64,000 nucleotides of DNA from an uncultured Sutterella sp. (GTDB lineage Bacteria > Pseudomonadota > Gammaproteobacteria > Burkholderiales > Burkholderiaceae_F). The notes beneath the pieces were generated by a model. That model was not told the origin of the DNA and did not search any database. It saw nothing but the letters and a program-made list of their open reading frames with translations. Position numbers and translations under genes: made by a program. Shown here piece after piece: positions 1 to 8,990 of the stretch. Within the stretch, counting starts at the first letter, position 1; the number at the start of each line of letters is the position of its first letter. The DNA lies in contig CAJJRX010000001.1 of the NCBI GenBank assembly GCA_905194315.1, positions 83,150 through 147,149 of the forward strand, read 5' to 3'.

Positions 1-378
1 CATCGGAAGCCGGATTCTCTGATCAGAGGGAAACAGTGCTCTGATATCCTCGGGCAGGCCTGACCCCTCAGAGCCGAACACAAGCCAGTCTCCGGGCAGG
101 AAACGGAAGGTGGAAAACACCGAGGCGCCCTTCGTTGTCATGGCAAAAAGCCGTGTCCTGTCGGGGTTCTCACTGTGCAGAAAATCTTCAAAGGAGTCAT
201 GCACTTTCACTGTCGCGTACTCGTGGTAGTCAAGGCCTGCACGCTTCATATGCTTGTCTTCAAGAGAAAAGCCAAGCGGCCTGATAAGGTGCAGGGCGCA
301 GCCGGTGTTGGCGCAAAGACGGATGATGTTGCCTGTGTTGGGCGGAATTTCCGGATGAACAAGAACAATATTGAACAT
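1..378 (-). CDS. trmL: tRNA (cytidine(34)-2'-O)-methyltransferase TrmL, 3' end cut by window edge
   Basis: The first 126 codons, read on the minus strand, begin MFNIVLVHPEIPPNTGNIIR, which is the characteristic start of the SPOUT-class methyltransferase TrmL. A later stretch ending WLVFGSEGSGLP matches the SAM-binding trefoil-knot region (FGxExxGLP). The enzyme methylates the 2'-O of the wobble nucleotide of tRNA-Leu isoacceptors. The C-terminal part lies outside the window, so completeness cannot be judged. The gene lies 50 bp downstream of rpoH on the same strand, and I see no strong terminator between them. Family assignment is by motif and is firm. Confidence 0.93.
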   Translation of the reverse strand, partial: MFNIVLVHPEIPPNTGNIIRLCANTGCALHLIRPLGFSLEDKHMKRAGLDYHEYATVKVHDSFEDFLHSENPDRTRLFAMTTKGASVFSTFRFLPGDWLVFGSEGSGLPEDIRALFPSDQRIRLPM

Positions 379-428
379 AACACCTGATAAGGCTCCGGTG
401 CACCGCCTGCGGCGGAAGCACAGCCTCT

Positions 429-1382
429 TTACTCGTAGATATCCTCTGCCTCGCTGGCAAGCAGATCATGCAGTTTCTGAATAGCCGTCTTTTCAATCTG
501 GCGAACCCGCTCGGCGGATACGCCGAGCTCAGCGGCCAGCTCCTGAAGAGTGACGGCTTTATTTTCTCCGTCCGCATTCACATGCAGATAGCGGGCCTGA
601 ATGACGCGCCGGCTGCGCTCGTCGAGCTGCTGGAGCGCTTTTGACAGTCCCTCGGTTTCGAGCTTTTCCTGCTCCTGATTTTCAAGCACGCGAGCCGGTT
701 CATCCTCCTCGGTGCTCAGCCAGTCGAGCGGCGTAAAGTTATTATCCTCGTCGTCACTGCTGTCTTTGCCCGGTGCGTCCAGACTGGTCTGCTGGCCGAA
801 CATGCGCTCTTCCATCTCCAGCACCTCTTTGGGTTTGACATCGAGTGTGAGTGCGATTTTTTCCGCCTGCTGATAAGTGAGGGCTTTCTGGTAGTCCTCC
901 TTCATCTGGCGCAGATTGAAAAAGAGCTTTCGCTGGTTCTTGGTGGTGGCCAGCTTGACGATTCTCCAGTTACGGATGATGTACTCCTGAATCTCCGAAC
1001 GGATCCAGTGTACGGCAAAGGTCATCAGACGCGCGCCATGATCAGGATCATAGTGGCGGATGGCCTTCATCAGACCGATATTGCCTTCCTGAATCAGGTC
1101 GGCGTAGGGAAGACCGTAGCCGAGAAAACCGCGGGCGATGGAGATAACAAGCCGCAGATGGCTGAGAATGAGCTGATGTGCCGCCTGCAGATCTCCGTGA
1201 TCACGCAGACTTATGGCAAGTTCACGCTCCTGCTCTGGCGTGAGCACCGGCGCGTTCTCTGCAGCGTGCAGAAAAGCCTGAATGTCGCCAAGCGGTCCGA
1301 TAACAGTCGGTACGGGAGGCGCCTTGTAAGGGGCGAGTGCCGTTGATGTCGGCTTCTGTTTCTTGTCGTCAGTCTCGTCCAT
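429..1382 (-). CDS. rpoH: RNA polymerase heat-shock sigma factor RpoH (sigma-32)
   Basis: This 317-residue sigma-70 family protein directs RNA polymerase to heat-shock promoters. Region 2 contains DLIQEGNIGLMKA (about 95-107). The RpoH box, QRKLFFNLR at residues 150-158, distinguishes RpoH from RpoD and RpoS. Region 4 near the C-terminus carries the helix-turn-helix (VSAERVRQIE). It has a longer N-terminus than E. coli RpoH and an acidic insert around 200-235. The start codon lies 7 bp after the ftsX stop, so it ends an ftsY-ppx-ftsE-ftsX-rpoH run like the E. coli ftsYEX-rpoH cluster. Heat-shock regulation, including any promoter inside ftsX, was not visible to me. Confidence 0.96.
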   Translation of the reverse strand: MDETDDKKQKPTSTALAPYKAPPVPTVIGPLGDIQAFLHAAENAPVLTPEQERELAISLRDHGDLQAAHQLILSHLRLVISIARGFLGYGLPYADLIQEGNIGLMKAIRHYDPDHGARLMTFAVHWIRSEIQEYIIRNWRIVKLATTKNQRKLFFNLRQMKEDYQKALTYQQAEKIALTLDVKPKEVLEMEERMFGQQTSLDAPGKDSSDDEDNNFTPLDWLSTEEDEPARVLENQEQEKLETEGLSKALQQLDERSRRVIQARYLHVNADGENKAVTLQELAAELGVSAERVRQIEKTAIQKLHDLLASEAEDIYE

Positions 1383-1389
1383 AATTGCC

Positions 1390-2295
1390 TCACATCAGAC
1401 AGTGAATACGCTGGATGCGTTTCCAGATGCGCAGCGCGGAGAATGACGCGGTCATAGCGCCAAGGACGGCAAAAATCAGTACAAATCCGGCACACCATGT
1501 CCAGTCCGGAAAGTGCAGGGTGAGAGCTGACTGGTAGATATTGGCCACGGCAAGCAGTGACGGACGCAGCACCGTGAGCCCGGCAAAGGAGATGCCAAGC
1601 GCCAGTGCGCCGGAAACCCCCATCAGCAGAGCACCGCGCAGAGCCCAGGGACGGATCGCAAACCAGGGGGAGGCGCCAAAAAAGTACAGTGTCGTCATCA
1701 CCGGCTCAATCGCATGAGTGCTCAGCCGCACCACAATCAGCAGCACCACAATCACGAGCAGGGAGCCAGCGGCAGCCAGACAGCTGACAGTGAGCAGTGT
1801 TGCTTTCTTGATGAGCTCGAACTTTTTCAGCCATTCATTGTCAAAGGCTGTCATATCGATGGACTTGTTTTTATCGAGACCGGCGAGAAAACTGTCGATG
1901 TCAGCACTGCTGACATCGCGGCGCATATGCAGTACAAGAATGTCGGGCAGCGGATTATCCACCTTAAGCAGATCCTTGATGCCCAGGCGCTCATAAAGCG
2001 ATGAGAGTGCCTCATCTCTGGGAATCTGCGTCACGGTGTCGACTTCCGGGAACTGTTCGAGCTGTTCCGCCACTGCTTCAGGTTTGGCCTGTTTTTCCAG
2101 GAAAACCGTAATTTCCGCATTTGTCGGCAGGGTACGCACAGGCGCAGCCAGATCGTAAAGCAGGTTGCCGACGAACAGCGGAATGGACAGTGCAAGAGCG
2201 GTCAGACACGTTGAAAGTGTTGCCAGTGCCCAGTCTTTTTTGAGACTGCGGGCAACCTCTTTGAGTGCCCAGAGCCGTGAAGAGAAAAAACTCAT
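1390..2295 (-). CDS. ftsX: Cell-division ABC transporter permease-like protein FtsX
   Basis: FtsX is the membrane partner of FtsE and couples the divisome to activation of septal peptidoglycan hydrolases. The 301-residue protein shows the expected plan: a hydrophobic segment near 29-48, a periplasmic domain of about 110 residues, then three hydrophobic segments near 167-190, 213-238 and 266-288. Its start overlaps the ftsE stop by 4 bp (ATGA), indicating translational coupling. Length and topology fit the family. There is no domain loss or frameshift. Confidence 0.94.
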   Translation of the reverse strand: MSFFSSRLWALKEVARSLKKDWALATLSTCLTALALSIPLFVGNLLYDLAAPVRTLPTNAEITVFLEKQAKPEAVAEQLEQFPEVDTVTQIPRDEALSSLYERLGIKDLLKVDNPLPDILVLHMRRDVSSADIDSFLAGLDKNKSIDMTAFDNEWLKKFELIKKATLLTVSCLAAAGSLLVIVVLLIVVRLSTHAIEPVMTTLYFFGASPWFAIRPWALRGALLMGVSGALALGISFAGLTVLRPSLLAVANIYQSALTLHFPDWTWCAGFVLIFAVLGAMTASFSALRIWKRIQRIHCLM

Positions 2296-2972
2296 GCCTG
2301 ACTCTCCCTGGCGACATAGCCGTCAAGACTTACCGCCCGCAGACCCGGAACGGTAAAAGGCAGCTGACGGTGACTTGTGATCATGACGGTGACACCGGCC
2401 TTGGCAAAGCTCGAGAGCAGTGAGAGCAGAATTTGAGCATTGTTTCTGTCCAGCGGTGCAAGAGGTTCGTCAGCAATGATCACGACAGGACGGTTGACGA
2501 TTGCTCTGGCAAGTGCAGCGAGTTGTCGCTCCCCGACAGAGAGCTCTGAGGGCATCATGTCGGCTCTGTCCAGGAGCCCGCAGCGGGTGAGCGCCTGACG
2601 GGCGCGCAGCCTGGCTTCACGGTCCGCTTCATCCGCGACCAGGGCAGGCAGCATCACATTTTCCAGAACAGTACGGTCGTTGAGCAGCAGATGCTCCTGA
2701 GTCATCAGCCCCATGGAGCGACGCAGCCACCGGAGCTGCATTTCAGAAAACCGGTCGATCTGATCGCCGGCGAGCAGATACTGGCCCGAAGTGGGGCGGA
2801 TCAGCCCGGCGAGCAGCCGGCACAGGGTGCTTTTACCCGTTCCGGTGCCTCCGTAAATAAGCACGAACTCGCCGGCCTTCACACTCAGAGAGAGGTCCTG
2901 AAGAATGGACCGCTCCCCGTACTGAAGGCAGATATCGCGGAGTTCAATCAATGTGCGTGCCTGTGGAGCCAT
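2292..2972 (-). CDS. ftsE: Cell-division ABC ATPase FtsE
   Basis: This 226-residue ABC ATPase has its Walker A motif GGTGTGKST at residues 41-49, a Q-loop (MTQEHLLL) and Walker B IIADEP. Its place directly before ftsX identifies it as FtsE, which forms the FtsEX complex at the septum. Two motifs differ from the usual FtsE pattern: the signature reads LSVGERQ where LSGGEQQ is normal, and the segment after Walker B reads DEPLAPLD where DEPTGNLD is normal. The catalytic Glu is kept, so ATP hydrolysis is still expected. The start overlaps the ppx stop by one base (TAATG). Confidence 0.93.
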   Translation of the reverse strand: MAPQARTLIELRDICLQYGERSILQDLSLSVKAGEFVLIYGGTGTGKSTLCRLLAGLIRPTSGQYLLAGDQIDRFSEMQLRWLRRSMGLMTQEHLLLNDRTVLENVMLPALVADEADREARLRARQALTRCGLLDRADMMPSELSVGERQLAALARAIVNRPVVIIADEPLAPLDRNNAQILLSLLSSFAKAGVTVMITSHRQLPFTVPGLRAVSLDGYVARESQA

Positions 2973-4444
2973 TATTTTCTGTCGATCCTGAGGTGGACGT
3001 TAACTTTTGTCCAGTATTCTACTTCTTCATCAAGCAGATAGTCTGTTAAGGGGTGGTCTTCAAGCCAGTGTTTATCGACCCTGAGCGTGAGGCCCGGCAG
3101 CGTGCCTTTGGCACTGATGGCCGGAAGTTTCACGTCAGCGCGGGCATGCGCGAAAATCACCGCCAGACGCAGTGCAAGAAGGCGTGTGAGAAAACGGGTG
3201 TCGTTCAGGCGGCCTTCCAGTTTGCCGAGACCGCCGCGATGTCCGAGCACATAAGCCGAGAGCAGAAGCTGCTCCTCGGTGGAGAAGCCGGGCAGGTCTG
3301 CATGCCGCACAATGTATTCACTGTGACGGTGATATTTGCTCGTTGAAATCATTGTGCCCACCTCATGGAGTTTGGCGGCCCAGAGGAGGCGTTTTTTGTT
3401 CTCCTCGCTGATATCGGGTTCAAGTACGCTGATCAGTTCTCCGGTAAGACGGCTCACCAGAGCAGCCTGCTCCGTGGAGACACGGGTCGAGGCAAGCAGT
3501 GCATCCACACTGGCACAGCGGGTATCGCGGTTTTCCACGCGGCCGAGCACATCGTAGAGCAGGCCGACGCGAAGAGCGCCGGGGGCAACCTTCATCGATT
3601 TGATTTTCAGTGACGAGAAGACGGCGATCAGTACGGCGATCCCGCCGGCGATGACTTCTTTGCGATCGGGCTTGAGTCCGGGGAAACACACATCGGAGGT
3701 GTTTTTAAATTTCAGCAGCTGCCGCCTGATATTCTGCAGATGATCCCAGGTCACCTCGGTGGTGCCCCAGAGCTCACGGCAGAGGTCCGCAACGGCGCCG
3801 AAAGTGCCGGCAGAGCCGTAGGCCTCGTCATACTCTCCGGGACCGAAGGCGGTAATTGCCTCTTCAAATTCCGCAGCACAGGCGACGATGGCTTTCTGCA
3901 GGCGCTCTTCGCTGATAACACCGTCCTTGAAAAAGCGCAGCGACGTGTTGACACAGCCGACGTGGAAACTTTCAAAGCGGTTTGCCTGAAGCCCCTGACC
4001 GATCACAAACTCTGTACTCGCCCCGCCGATATCCACAACGAGACGGCGTCCGGTGGAGGCTGGCAGAGAGTTCACGCAGCCCTTGAAAACGAGACGTGCC
4101 TCCTCGTGACCTGAAAGGATGTCGATCGGATAACCGAGCGCGGCTTCCGCGCGGGCAAGAAAATCGGCGGAGTTGGTGGCCTCACGAAATGCCTGTGTGC
4201 CGACGGCGCGGACTCTGGAGGGCGGCAGTCCGCCTATGCGCTCATTAAAGCGCGCAAGGCAGGCGACAGCACGCTCGATCACCTCTTCGGTGAGAGCGCC
4301 GTTTTCGTCAAAGCCAGCCGCAAGCCGAATGGTTTCCTTCCAGTAATTCTGCGTTGTAATGCGGTTGTCGATAACACGACCGATTTCAACACGGAAACTG
4401 TTGCTGCCCAGGTCGACAGCGGCTAAAAGCATTTCTTGTGCCAT
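2972..4444 (-). CDS. ppx: Exopolyphosphatase / Ppx-GppA family phosphatase
   Basis: This is an actin-like ATPase-fold phosphatase that degrades polyphosphate and possibly pppGpp. The N-terminal phosphate-binding motif VDLGSNSFR and the second motif DIGGASTEF (usually DIGGGSTE) are both present, and a helical HD-like C-terminal domain follows. I chose the ATG at 4444 (MAQEM..., 490 residues) over the in-frame ATG at 4450 because AGGA sits 6 bases upstream of 4444 but abuts 4450. The gene lies between ftsY and ftsE, interrupting the E. coli-type ftsYEX order, and is translationally coupled to ftsE. Ppx and GppA cannot be separated by eye. Confidence 0.88.
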   Translation of the reverse strand: MAQEMLLAAVDLGSNSFRVEIGRVIDNRITTQNYWKETIRLAAGFDENGALTEEVIERAVACLARFNERIGGLPPSRVRAVGTQAFREATNSADFLARAEAALGYPIDILSGHEEARLVFKGCVNSLPASTGRRLVVDIGGASTEFVIGQGLQANRFESFHVGCVNTSLRFFKDGVISEERLQKAIVACAAEFEEAITAFGPGEYDEAYGSAGTFGAVADLCRELWGTTEVTWDHLQNIRRQLLKFKNTSDVCFPGLKPDRKEVIAGGIAVLIAVFSSLKIKSMKVAPGALRVGLLYDVLGRVENRDTRCASVDALLASTRVSTEQAALVSRLTGELISVLEPDISEENKKRLLWAAKLHEVGTMISTSKYHRHSEYIVRHADLPGFSTEEQLLLSAYVLGHRGGLGKLEGRLNDTRFLTRLLALRLAVIFAHARADVKLPAISAKGTLPGLTLRVDKHWLEDHPLTDYLLDEEVEYWTKVNVHLRIDRK

Positions 4445-4481
4445 GTTCATTCCTTTCAGGGAACAGGATTAACACTCAACT

Positions 4482-5429
4482 TTAGTTGTTTTCTAGCGCT
4501 GTATCGGCAGGAAGTCCCACTAAAGTATTCGCAAAATGTAAGGCGTTAAAGGGCTGCAGATCATCAATGGCTTCACCGACACCGATGAAATAGATGGGCA
4601 GCGGGTTGTCCTTGCGCATCTGGCTGATAGCCACCAGCACGCCGCCTTTGGCCGTTCCGTCAAGCTTGGTGATGATGAGTCCGGTGAGCGGGCAGGAGGC
4701 GTCAAAGGCCTTGACCTGCATGAGTGCATTCTGACCGGTGGTGCCGTCAAGAACCAGCAGAACCTCGTGCGGCGCGCCCTCGAGAGCCTTGCCCTGAGCG
4801 CGGTAGACGCGGCGCAGCTCATCCATCAGATTAATCTGCGTGGGAAGGCGGCCGGCGGTGTCGGCAATAACGATATCGGTCCCGCGCTTTCTGGCGGAAT
4901 TGATGGTGTCAAAAACAACCGCGGCAGGATCGCCGCCCTGCTGGGCAATGACTTCGATGCGGTTGCGCTCGCCCCAGACCGCAAGCTGCTCACGTGCAGC
5001 GGCGCGGAACGTGTCTCCGGCGGCAAGCAGAATGGATTTTCCGGCCAGAGAAAGACGCTTGGCCAGTTTGCCGATGGAGGTGGTTTTGCCGGCGCCGTTC
5101 ACGCCAACCATCATAATAACGGTGGGTTTGCTGCCCTCAACGTCAAAGGCTTTTTCAGAAGGCTGCAGAATACGGTAGATTTCATCACGAAGTGCCAGAC
5201 GCACTTCTTCCTGAGTTTTCAGCCCGTCGAGCTTAATGCGGTCGCGTAAACGGTGTAGGATACGGGAAGTTGCTTCCACGCCGACGTCGGCGGTGATGAG
5301 AGCCATTTCCAGCTCATCAAGGAAATCCTCGTCAATGACACCGCCGGAGAAGATCCCGACGATATTGACACGTGTGCGTGAGAGGCCCTGCTTGAGTCTG
5401 GAAAACCAGCCCTGAGAAGATTCAGACAT
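4482..5429 (-). CDS. ftsY: Signal recognition particle receptor FtsY
   Basis: FtsY is the SRP receptor GTPase that docks ribosome-nascent-chain complexes at the inner membrane. The 315-residue protein is essentially the NG domain. The N domain covers about 1-100, then come G1 GVNGAGKTT (109-117), DTAGR, and TKLDGTAKGG near the C-terminus. The long acidic A domain of E. coli FtsY is absent, as in many other bacteria. It is the first gene of the leftward ftsY-ppx-ftsEX-rpoH run and is divergent from rsmD. Confidence 0.95.
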   Translation of the reverse strand: MSESSQGWFSRLKQGLSRTRVNIVGIFSGGVIDEDFLDELEMALITADVGVEATSRILHRLRDRIKLDGLKTQEEVRLALRDEIYRILQPSEKAFDVEGSKPTVIMMVGVNGAGKTTSIGKLAKRLSLAGKSILLAAGDTFRAAAREQLAVWGERNRIEVIAQQGGDPAAVVFDTINSARKRGTDIVIADTAGRLPTQINLMDELRRVYRAQGKALEGAPHEVLLVLDGTTGQNALMQVKAFDASCPLTGLIITKLDGTAKGGVLVAISQMRKDNPLPIYFIGVGEAIDDLQPFNALHFANTLVGLPADTALENN

Positions 5430-5492
5430 AATTTACTAATGACAGAACGTAATAATAGAAAACGCAAACAAGCGAATGATACAAGTTTATCA

Positions 5493-6137
5493 ATGCTTTC
5501 GCCTCAAAGGGGGGTAGGCTCTGTACGGATTTTAGCCGGACAGTGGAAGCGCTCTGTTGTCCCTGTCCCGGTCAGTCTCGGGCTGCGTCCCACGCCGGAA
5601 AGAGTGCGCGAAACAGTGTTTGACTGGCTGACGCATCTCTTTGGTTCGCTCGACGGACTTTGCGCGCTGGATATGTTTGCCGGCACGGGGGCCATGGGAC
5701 TCGAGGCGACCAGCCGCGGTGCAGCCTCGGTTGACTGGCTGGAGGTGAACCGCCAGGCGGCGGCAAGTCTCAGAGCCACGCTGGTCCGGCTCAAGGCGGA
5801 TCCTGAAGCTTTTCGCGTATTTCTCACTGATGCTTTTGCCTTTACGGATCGCCCATCCCGCACGTATGATGTGGTGTTTATCGATCCGCCTTTTGCAGCT
5901 TCGCTTCAGGAGAAGGCGATCCGGCAGGTGCTTGGCAGTCTCTCTGCTGACGGGGTTATTTATGTTGAAAGCCCCGGGAAGGGGGTTTCTGACGAACTGC
6001 TCGAGACGCTCGGGCTGGTCAAAGTTCGCGCAGGCAGTGCTGGTGTGGTTGTGTTTGAACTTCTTGCACGCGCTTCGGGTGCGATGGCTTCCAGAGTCAG
6101 GCTGCCCCGGACAAAAGAAAAAGGAAAGCGCTCATGA
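5493..6137 (+). CDS. rsmD: 16S rRNA (guanine(966)-N(2))-methyltransferase RsmD
   Basis: RsmD is a SAM-dependent enzyme that methylates G966 of 16S rRNA. The conserved start RILAGQWKRS, the RPTPERVRET motif, the SAM-binding LDMFAGTGAMGLEA and the catalytic DPPF (as FIDPPFA) are all visible. An in-frame ATG at 5439 would add 18 residues rich in Arg, Lys and Asn. It would leave only 9 bp to the ftsY start and has no ribosome-binding site, so I prefer 5493, although that site also lacks a clear Shine-Dalgarno. The basic C-terminal tail runs slightly past the family norm. The stop overlaps coaD by 4 bp. Confidence 0.9.
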   Translation: MLSPQRGVGSVRILAGQWKRSVVPVPVSLGLRPTPERVRETVFDWLTHLFGSLDGLCALDMFAGTGAMGLEATSRGAASVDWLEVNRQAAASLRATLVRLKADPEAFRVFLTDAFAFTDRPSRTYDVVFIDPPFAASLQEKAIRQVLGSLSADGVIYVESPGKGVSDELLETLGLVKVRAGSAGVVVFELLARASGAMASRVRLPRTKEKGKRS

Positions 6138-6628
6138 GTATTGCTGTATATCCGGGAACATTTGATCCCATGACACTCGGCCACGAGGATCTTATCCGCC
6201 GTGCGACCAGAATTTTTGACAAGGTGTATGTGGCAGTGGCCAGCAATCCGGGCAAACATCCTCTGCTCGACTTCAGTACCCGTGTTGAGATTGCCCGCTG
6301 TCTCTGCAAACCCTATGCCAATGTGCAGGTGGCGCCCTTTGAAGGCCTGCTTAAGGATTTTGTTCTATCCTGTGGGGCGACTGTAATTGTGCGTGGAGCA
6401 CGTGCAGTAAGCGACTTTGAATATGAATTTCAAATGGCCGGGATGAACCGTCAGCTGATGCCTGATGTGGATACGATTTTTCTCACGCCTTCGGATCAGT
6501 TCCAGTTCGTGAGCGGCACATTCGTGCGGGAGATCGCGCGTCTGAGTCTGAAGGATGCCGCCCAGTTCGTCTCTCCTGTGGTGCTCGAGGCACTGGCAGA
6601 GAGTCTGAAGTCCCCGGCAAAGGATTAA
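6134..6628 (+). CDS. coaD: Phosphopantetheine adenylyltransferase CoaD
   Basis: CoaD transfers AMP from ATP to 4'-phosphopantetheine, the penultimate step of coenzyme A synthesis. The 164-residue protein begins with the nucleotidyltransferase signature YPGTFDPMTLGH, which includes the T/HxGH motif. It keeps the RGARAVSDFEYE substrate-binding segment and the FVSGTFVREIA segment typical of CoaD. Its start overlaps rsmD (ATGA), and yfhL follows after 2 bp, so rsmD-coaD-yfhL is one transcription unit. Confidence 0.96.
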   Translation: MSIAVYPGTFDPMTLGHEDLIRRATRIFDKVYVAVASNPGKHPLLDFSTRVEIARCLCKPYANVQVAPFEGLLKDFVLSCGATVIVRGARAVSDFEYEFQMAGMNRQLMPDVDTIFLTPSDQFQFVSGTFVREIARLSLKDAAQFVSPVVLEALAESLKSPAKD

Positions 6629-6630
6629 TT

Positions 6631-6918
6631 ATGGCGTTAATGATCACAGATGACTGCATCAACTGCGGGGTGTGTGAGCCGGAATGCCCTAACGGTGCAA
6701 TTCAGATGGGCGAGGAGATTTTTTATATCCGTGCCGGCAAATGCACGGAGTGTGTGGGAACGCATGATGAACCGGTCTGCGTGAAGCTTTGTCCCATTTC
6801 GGACTGCATTATTCCCAATCCCCGTCGTATTGAAACACGAGAGCAGCTGCAGGAGAAGTTTGAAATCATGCAGCTCAGAAAGCGGATTCACTCAGCCATG
6901 AAGGAAACCGGTTTTTAA
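6631..6918 (+). CDS. yfhL: YfhL-type 2[4Fe-4S] ferredoxin
   Basis: This is a 95-residue ferredoxin with two cysteine clusters. The first (C9, C12, C15, C19) is the classical CxxCxxCxxxCP pattern. The second contains an insert (CTECVGTHDEPVC...CP), as in the YfhL/Fdx alvin-type family. It probably carries electrons to a soluble redox enzyme; the partner cannot be named. Linkage to coaD and rsmD is common in Betaproteobacteria. A bidirectional hairpin follows directly. Confidence 0.93.
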   Translation: MALMITDDCINCGVCEPECPNGAIQMGEEIFYIRAGKCTECVGTHDEPVCVKLCPISDCIIPNPRRIETREQLQEKFEIMQLRKRIHSAMKETGF

Positions 6919-6925
6919 AATGCGC

Positions 6926-6965
6926 TAAGGCCTTGAAACCTGACGGTTTTGAGGCCTTAATTTTT
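6926..6965. terminator. Bidirectional hairpin between yfhL and the AsmA-like gene
   Basis: The arms TAAGGCCTTGAAACC and GGTTTTGAGGCCTTA pair with two mismatched or wobble positions around a TGAC loop, and ATTTTT follows on the plus strand. The stop codon of the minus-strand gene lies inside the right arm, so the element serves two convergent genes. Confidence 0.8.
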
Positions 6966-8990
6966 CCAGAGTGAAACAATGCGCTGCCAGTATGCACTCA
7001 GCGTGTCGAGTGCACTGTCGAGTGCGTTGCGGATGCGGTAAAGCGCAGAGCGGTAAAGCTCTTCAATGCTCGAGGTCTCAGCGCTGCCATACTGCCGGGA
7101 CTGTGCAAATGCGTCATCCCAGTTGGCCTGCCACCGCACAGGCTGGCGTTCAAGGCGTGAGATCTCCACGGCAAGACGCAGCTCGGGATCATAGGCATAG
7201 TTTGAGCGACTGGTAAAGGTGCCCTTGAGCGAGAGGGCATCATCCAGACGGGAGCCGAAGGCATCGAGCGAGAATTGCGAAGCGCTCACCGTGAGCAAAG
7301 GAATATCCCAGTGTGCCCCTTTTCCATCGATGATCAGCCGCCCGTTGTCGTAGCACGAGTGTTCAGACGGCTTGAACTGCCTGTCGGAGAGGCTCCCGGC
7401 CTCATCAGAGTTAAGGAGTGCTTTAAAAACGCGGGTGATGTCACCGCCGGTGAGACAGCCCTTGCCGAGTCTGATGTCGGCGTGCCAGGCGTCATTGTCC
7501 GATTCAAGATTGCCTTCACCCCTGAGCTGCAGTGTTGCCGGTCCTCTGATCGGAAGGATGTTCTGAAGTCCCTCGAGGGTCGCCGTGGCAAGTTGAGCGC
7601 TGCCGTGCCAGCGGCCATTTTCTTCAAGCGTCACACTGGCAATGCCCCCACCGCCCTCGAGTCCGACATCAAGACGCGGTGCCCGGAGGGTATGATTTTC
7701 GAGAATCCAGTCTCCTTCAATGCGGTTGACAATGCCGTGCGGGTTGTCTGCAACATAGCGCACTTTTCCAGTGAGATAGTGCAGGGCGTCGAGCAGCACC
7801 GGCATACCGGCCGAGGTCGGATCGGGGATGTGGCGCATATGAAGAAGCCCGCTGACCATGAAGTGCGAGCTCTGATCGGGCGATCTGGAGAAGGTCAGAT
7901 CCGTGTGCAGGCTCTCTCCGAACAGAGCACCGTCAAGCGTCAGCTCCGAGATACCCCGGGCGAGATCGGCCCGGATTTTTCCGTACAGATTGCCCACGCT
8001 GTGCAGTGAGTCGGTGTTGACCAGATTTACGTAGAGCTCATTAAATTCAAGCTCGTGAGACAGGCGGTAGGTGGTATCGGCCTGAATGCGGAGCTTGACC
8101 GGATGGGCGTCGTACTTGAGAGAGCCTTCGATACTCAGTGCAGGGAAATGGTAAGTCCCGTTTTCAATATTGAGCGTATTGCCGTTAAAGTCCGCCTCAC
8201 CCCATTCACCGGCGATATGCCCGGAGATGCCTTCGAGAGCAGGCAGTGCGGAAAAGAGTTTCTCAGCCCGTGCGACATGCAGCTCATTGCGCCAGGTGTG
8301 AGTGCCGTTCACAGAGAGTGCGGCATGAAAATCCGTTACCGCAACCTCAGTGAGCGGTGCGTCCTTCATCCAGTGCAGTCTGCTCTGAAGCGAAAGCGTC
8401 TGAGGGGTGTCCTCACCGGTAACGCCGCTCAGTGAGAGGGCAAAATGCGAGAACTTCTCCCGCTTGAGACGAAAATCCGTAAGTGTCAGAAGGGTGTTGC
8501 CGCCGGCATCCAGGATGGTTGCGTTTTCGAGCAGAAGTTCATCAACCGGATAGGGGGTCAGCTCTTCGAGCAGATGTTTGATGCCTTCTCGTGAGAGCTC
8601 ACCCGGAACCGTGAGCGTGAGTGAGGAGATACGCCACGTTCTGATGCGCGGTGTCTCGGCAAAATAGGCCAGTGCAGAGAGCTCAAGCTCGGCGGACTCA
8701 AAACTGCCCTGTGTCTGCGTGGCACGGTGCATGAAGTGCCCGCGGGGAATTCTGACGATAAACGATGGCAGTCGCTTGAGTTCAGGCGCAGCCTCGGCTG
8801 TCCACTCAATACCGTACTCGTTCTCGAGCGCCTGTGTGAGCCGGTCACGGATGCCCTCGGGCGTGACTGTAAAGTAAAGCGCCAGGACTATGAGCAGCAC
8901 CACGCTGGCCGCGCAGGCAAGCAGAATCAGGGTTCCCCGGATATAGCGGCGCAGCGATGACACACAAGAGGTTAAAGAAGGCATTCCCAT
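6957..8990 (-). CDS. AsmA-like membrane-anchored periplasmic protein
   Basis: This 677-residue protein has one N-terminal membrane segment (about 20-42: LILLACAASVVLLIVLALYF). A long, beta-rich periplasmic body follows with repeated alternating patterns such as LTLTVPGEL, GEWGEADFNGN and RLIIDGKGAHWDIP. That plan matches the AsmA/TamB-like superfamily, whose members bridge the envelope and influence phospholipid transport and outer-membrane assembly. No catalytic motif is visible. It stands alone between convergent yfhL and the ahp genes. The exact subfamily is unsure, and a DUF3971-type relative is possible. The ATG at 8990 was kept because it precedes a short cytoplasmic head; an ATG at 8984 is equally usable. 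Confidence 0.72.
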   Translation of the reverse strand: MGMPSLTSCVSSLRRYIRGTLILLACAASVVLLIVLALYFTVTPEGIRDRLTQALENEYGIEWTAEAAPELKRLPSFIVRIPRGHFMHRATQTQGSFESAELELSALAYFAETPRIRTWRISSLTLTVPGELSREGIKHLLEELTPYPVDELLLENATILDAGGNTLLTLTDFRLKREKFSHFALSLSGVTGEDTPQTLSLQSRLHWMKDAPLTEVAVTDFHAALSVNGTHTWRNELHVARAEKLFSALPALEGISGHIAGEWGEADFNGNTLNIENGTYHFPALSIEGSLKYDAHPVKLRIQADTTYRLSHELEFNELYVNLVNTDSLHSVGNLYGKIRADLARGISELTLDGALFGESLHTDLTFSRSPDQSSHFMVSGLLHMRHIPDPTSAGMPVLLDALHYLTGKVRYVADNPHGIVNRIEGDWILENHTLRAPRLDVGLEGGGGIASVTLEENGRWHGSAQLATATLEGLQNILPIRGPATLQLRGEGNLESDNDAWHADIRLGKGCLTGGDITRVFKALLNSDEAGSLSDRQFKPSEHSCYDNGRLIIDGKGAHWDIPLLTVSASQFSLDAFGSRLDDALSLKGTFTSRSNYAYDPELRLAVEISRLERQPVRWQANWDDAFAQSRQYGSAETSSIEELYRSALYRIRNALDSALDTLSAYWQRIVSLWKN

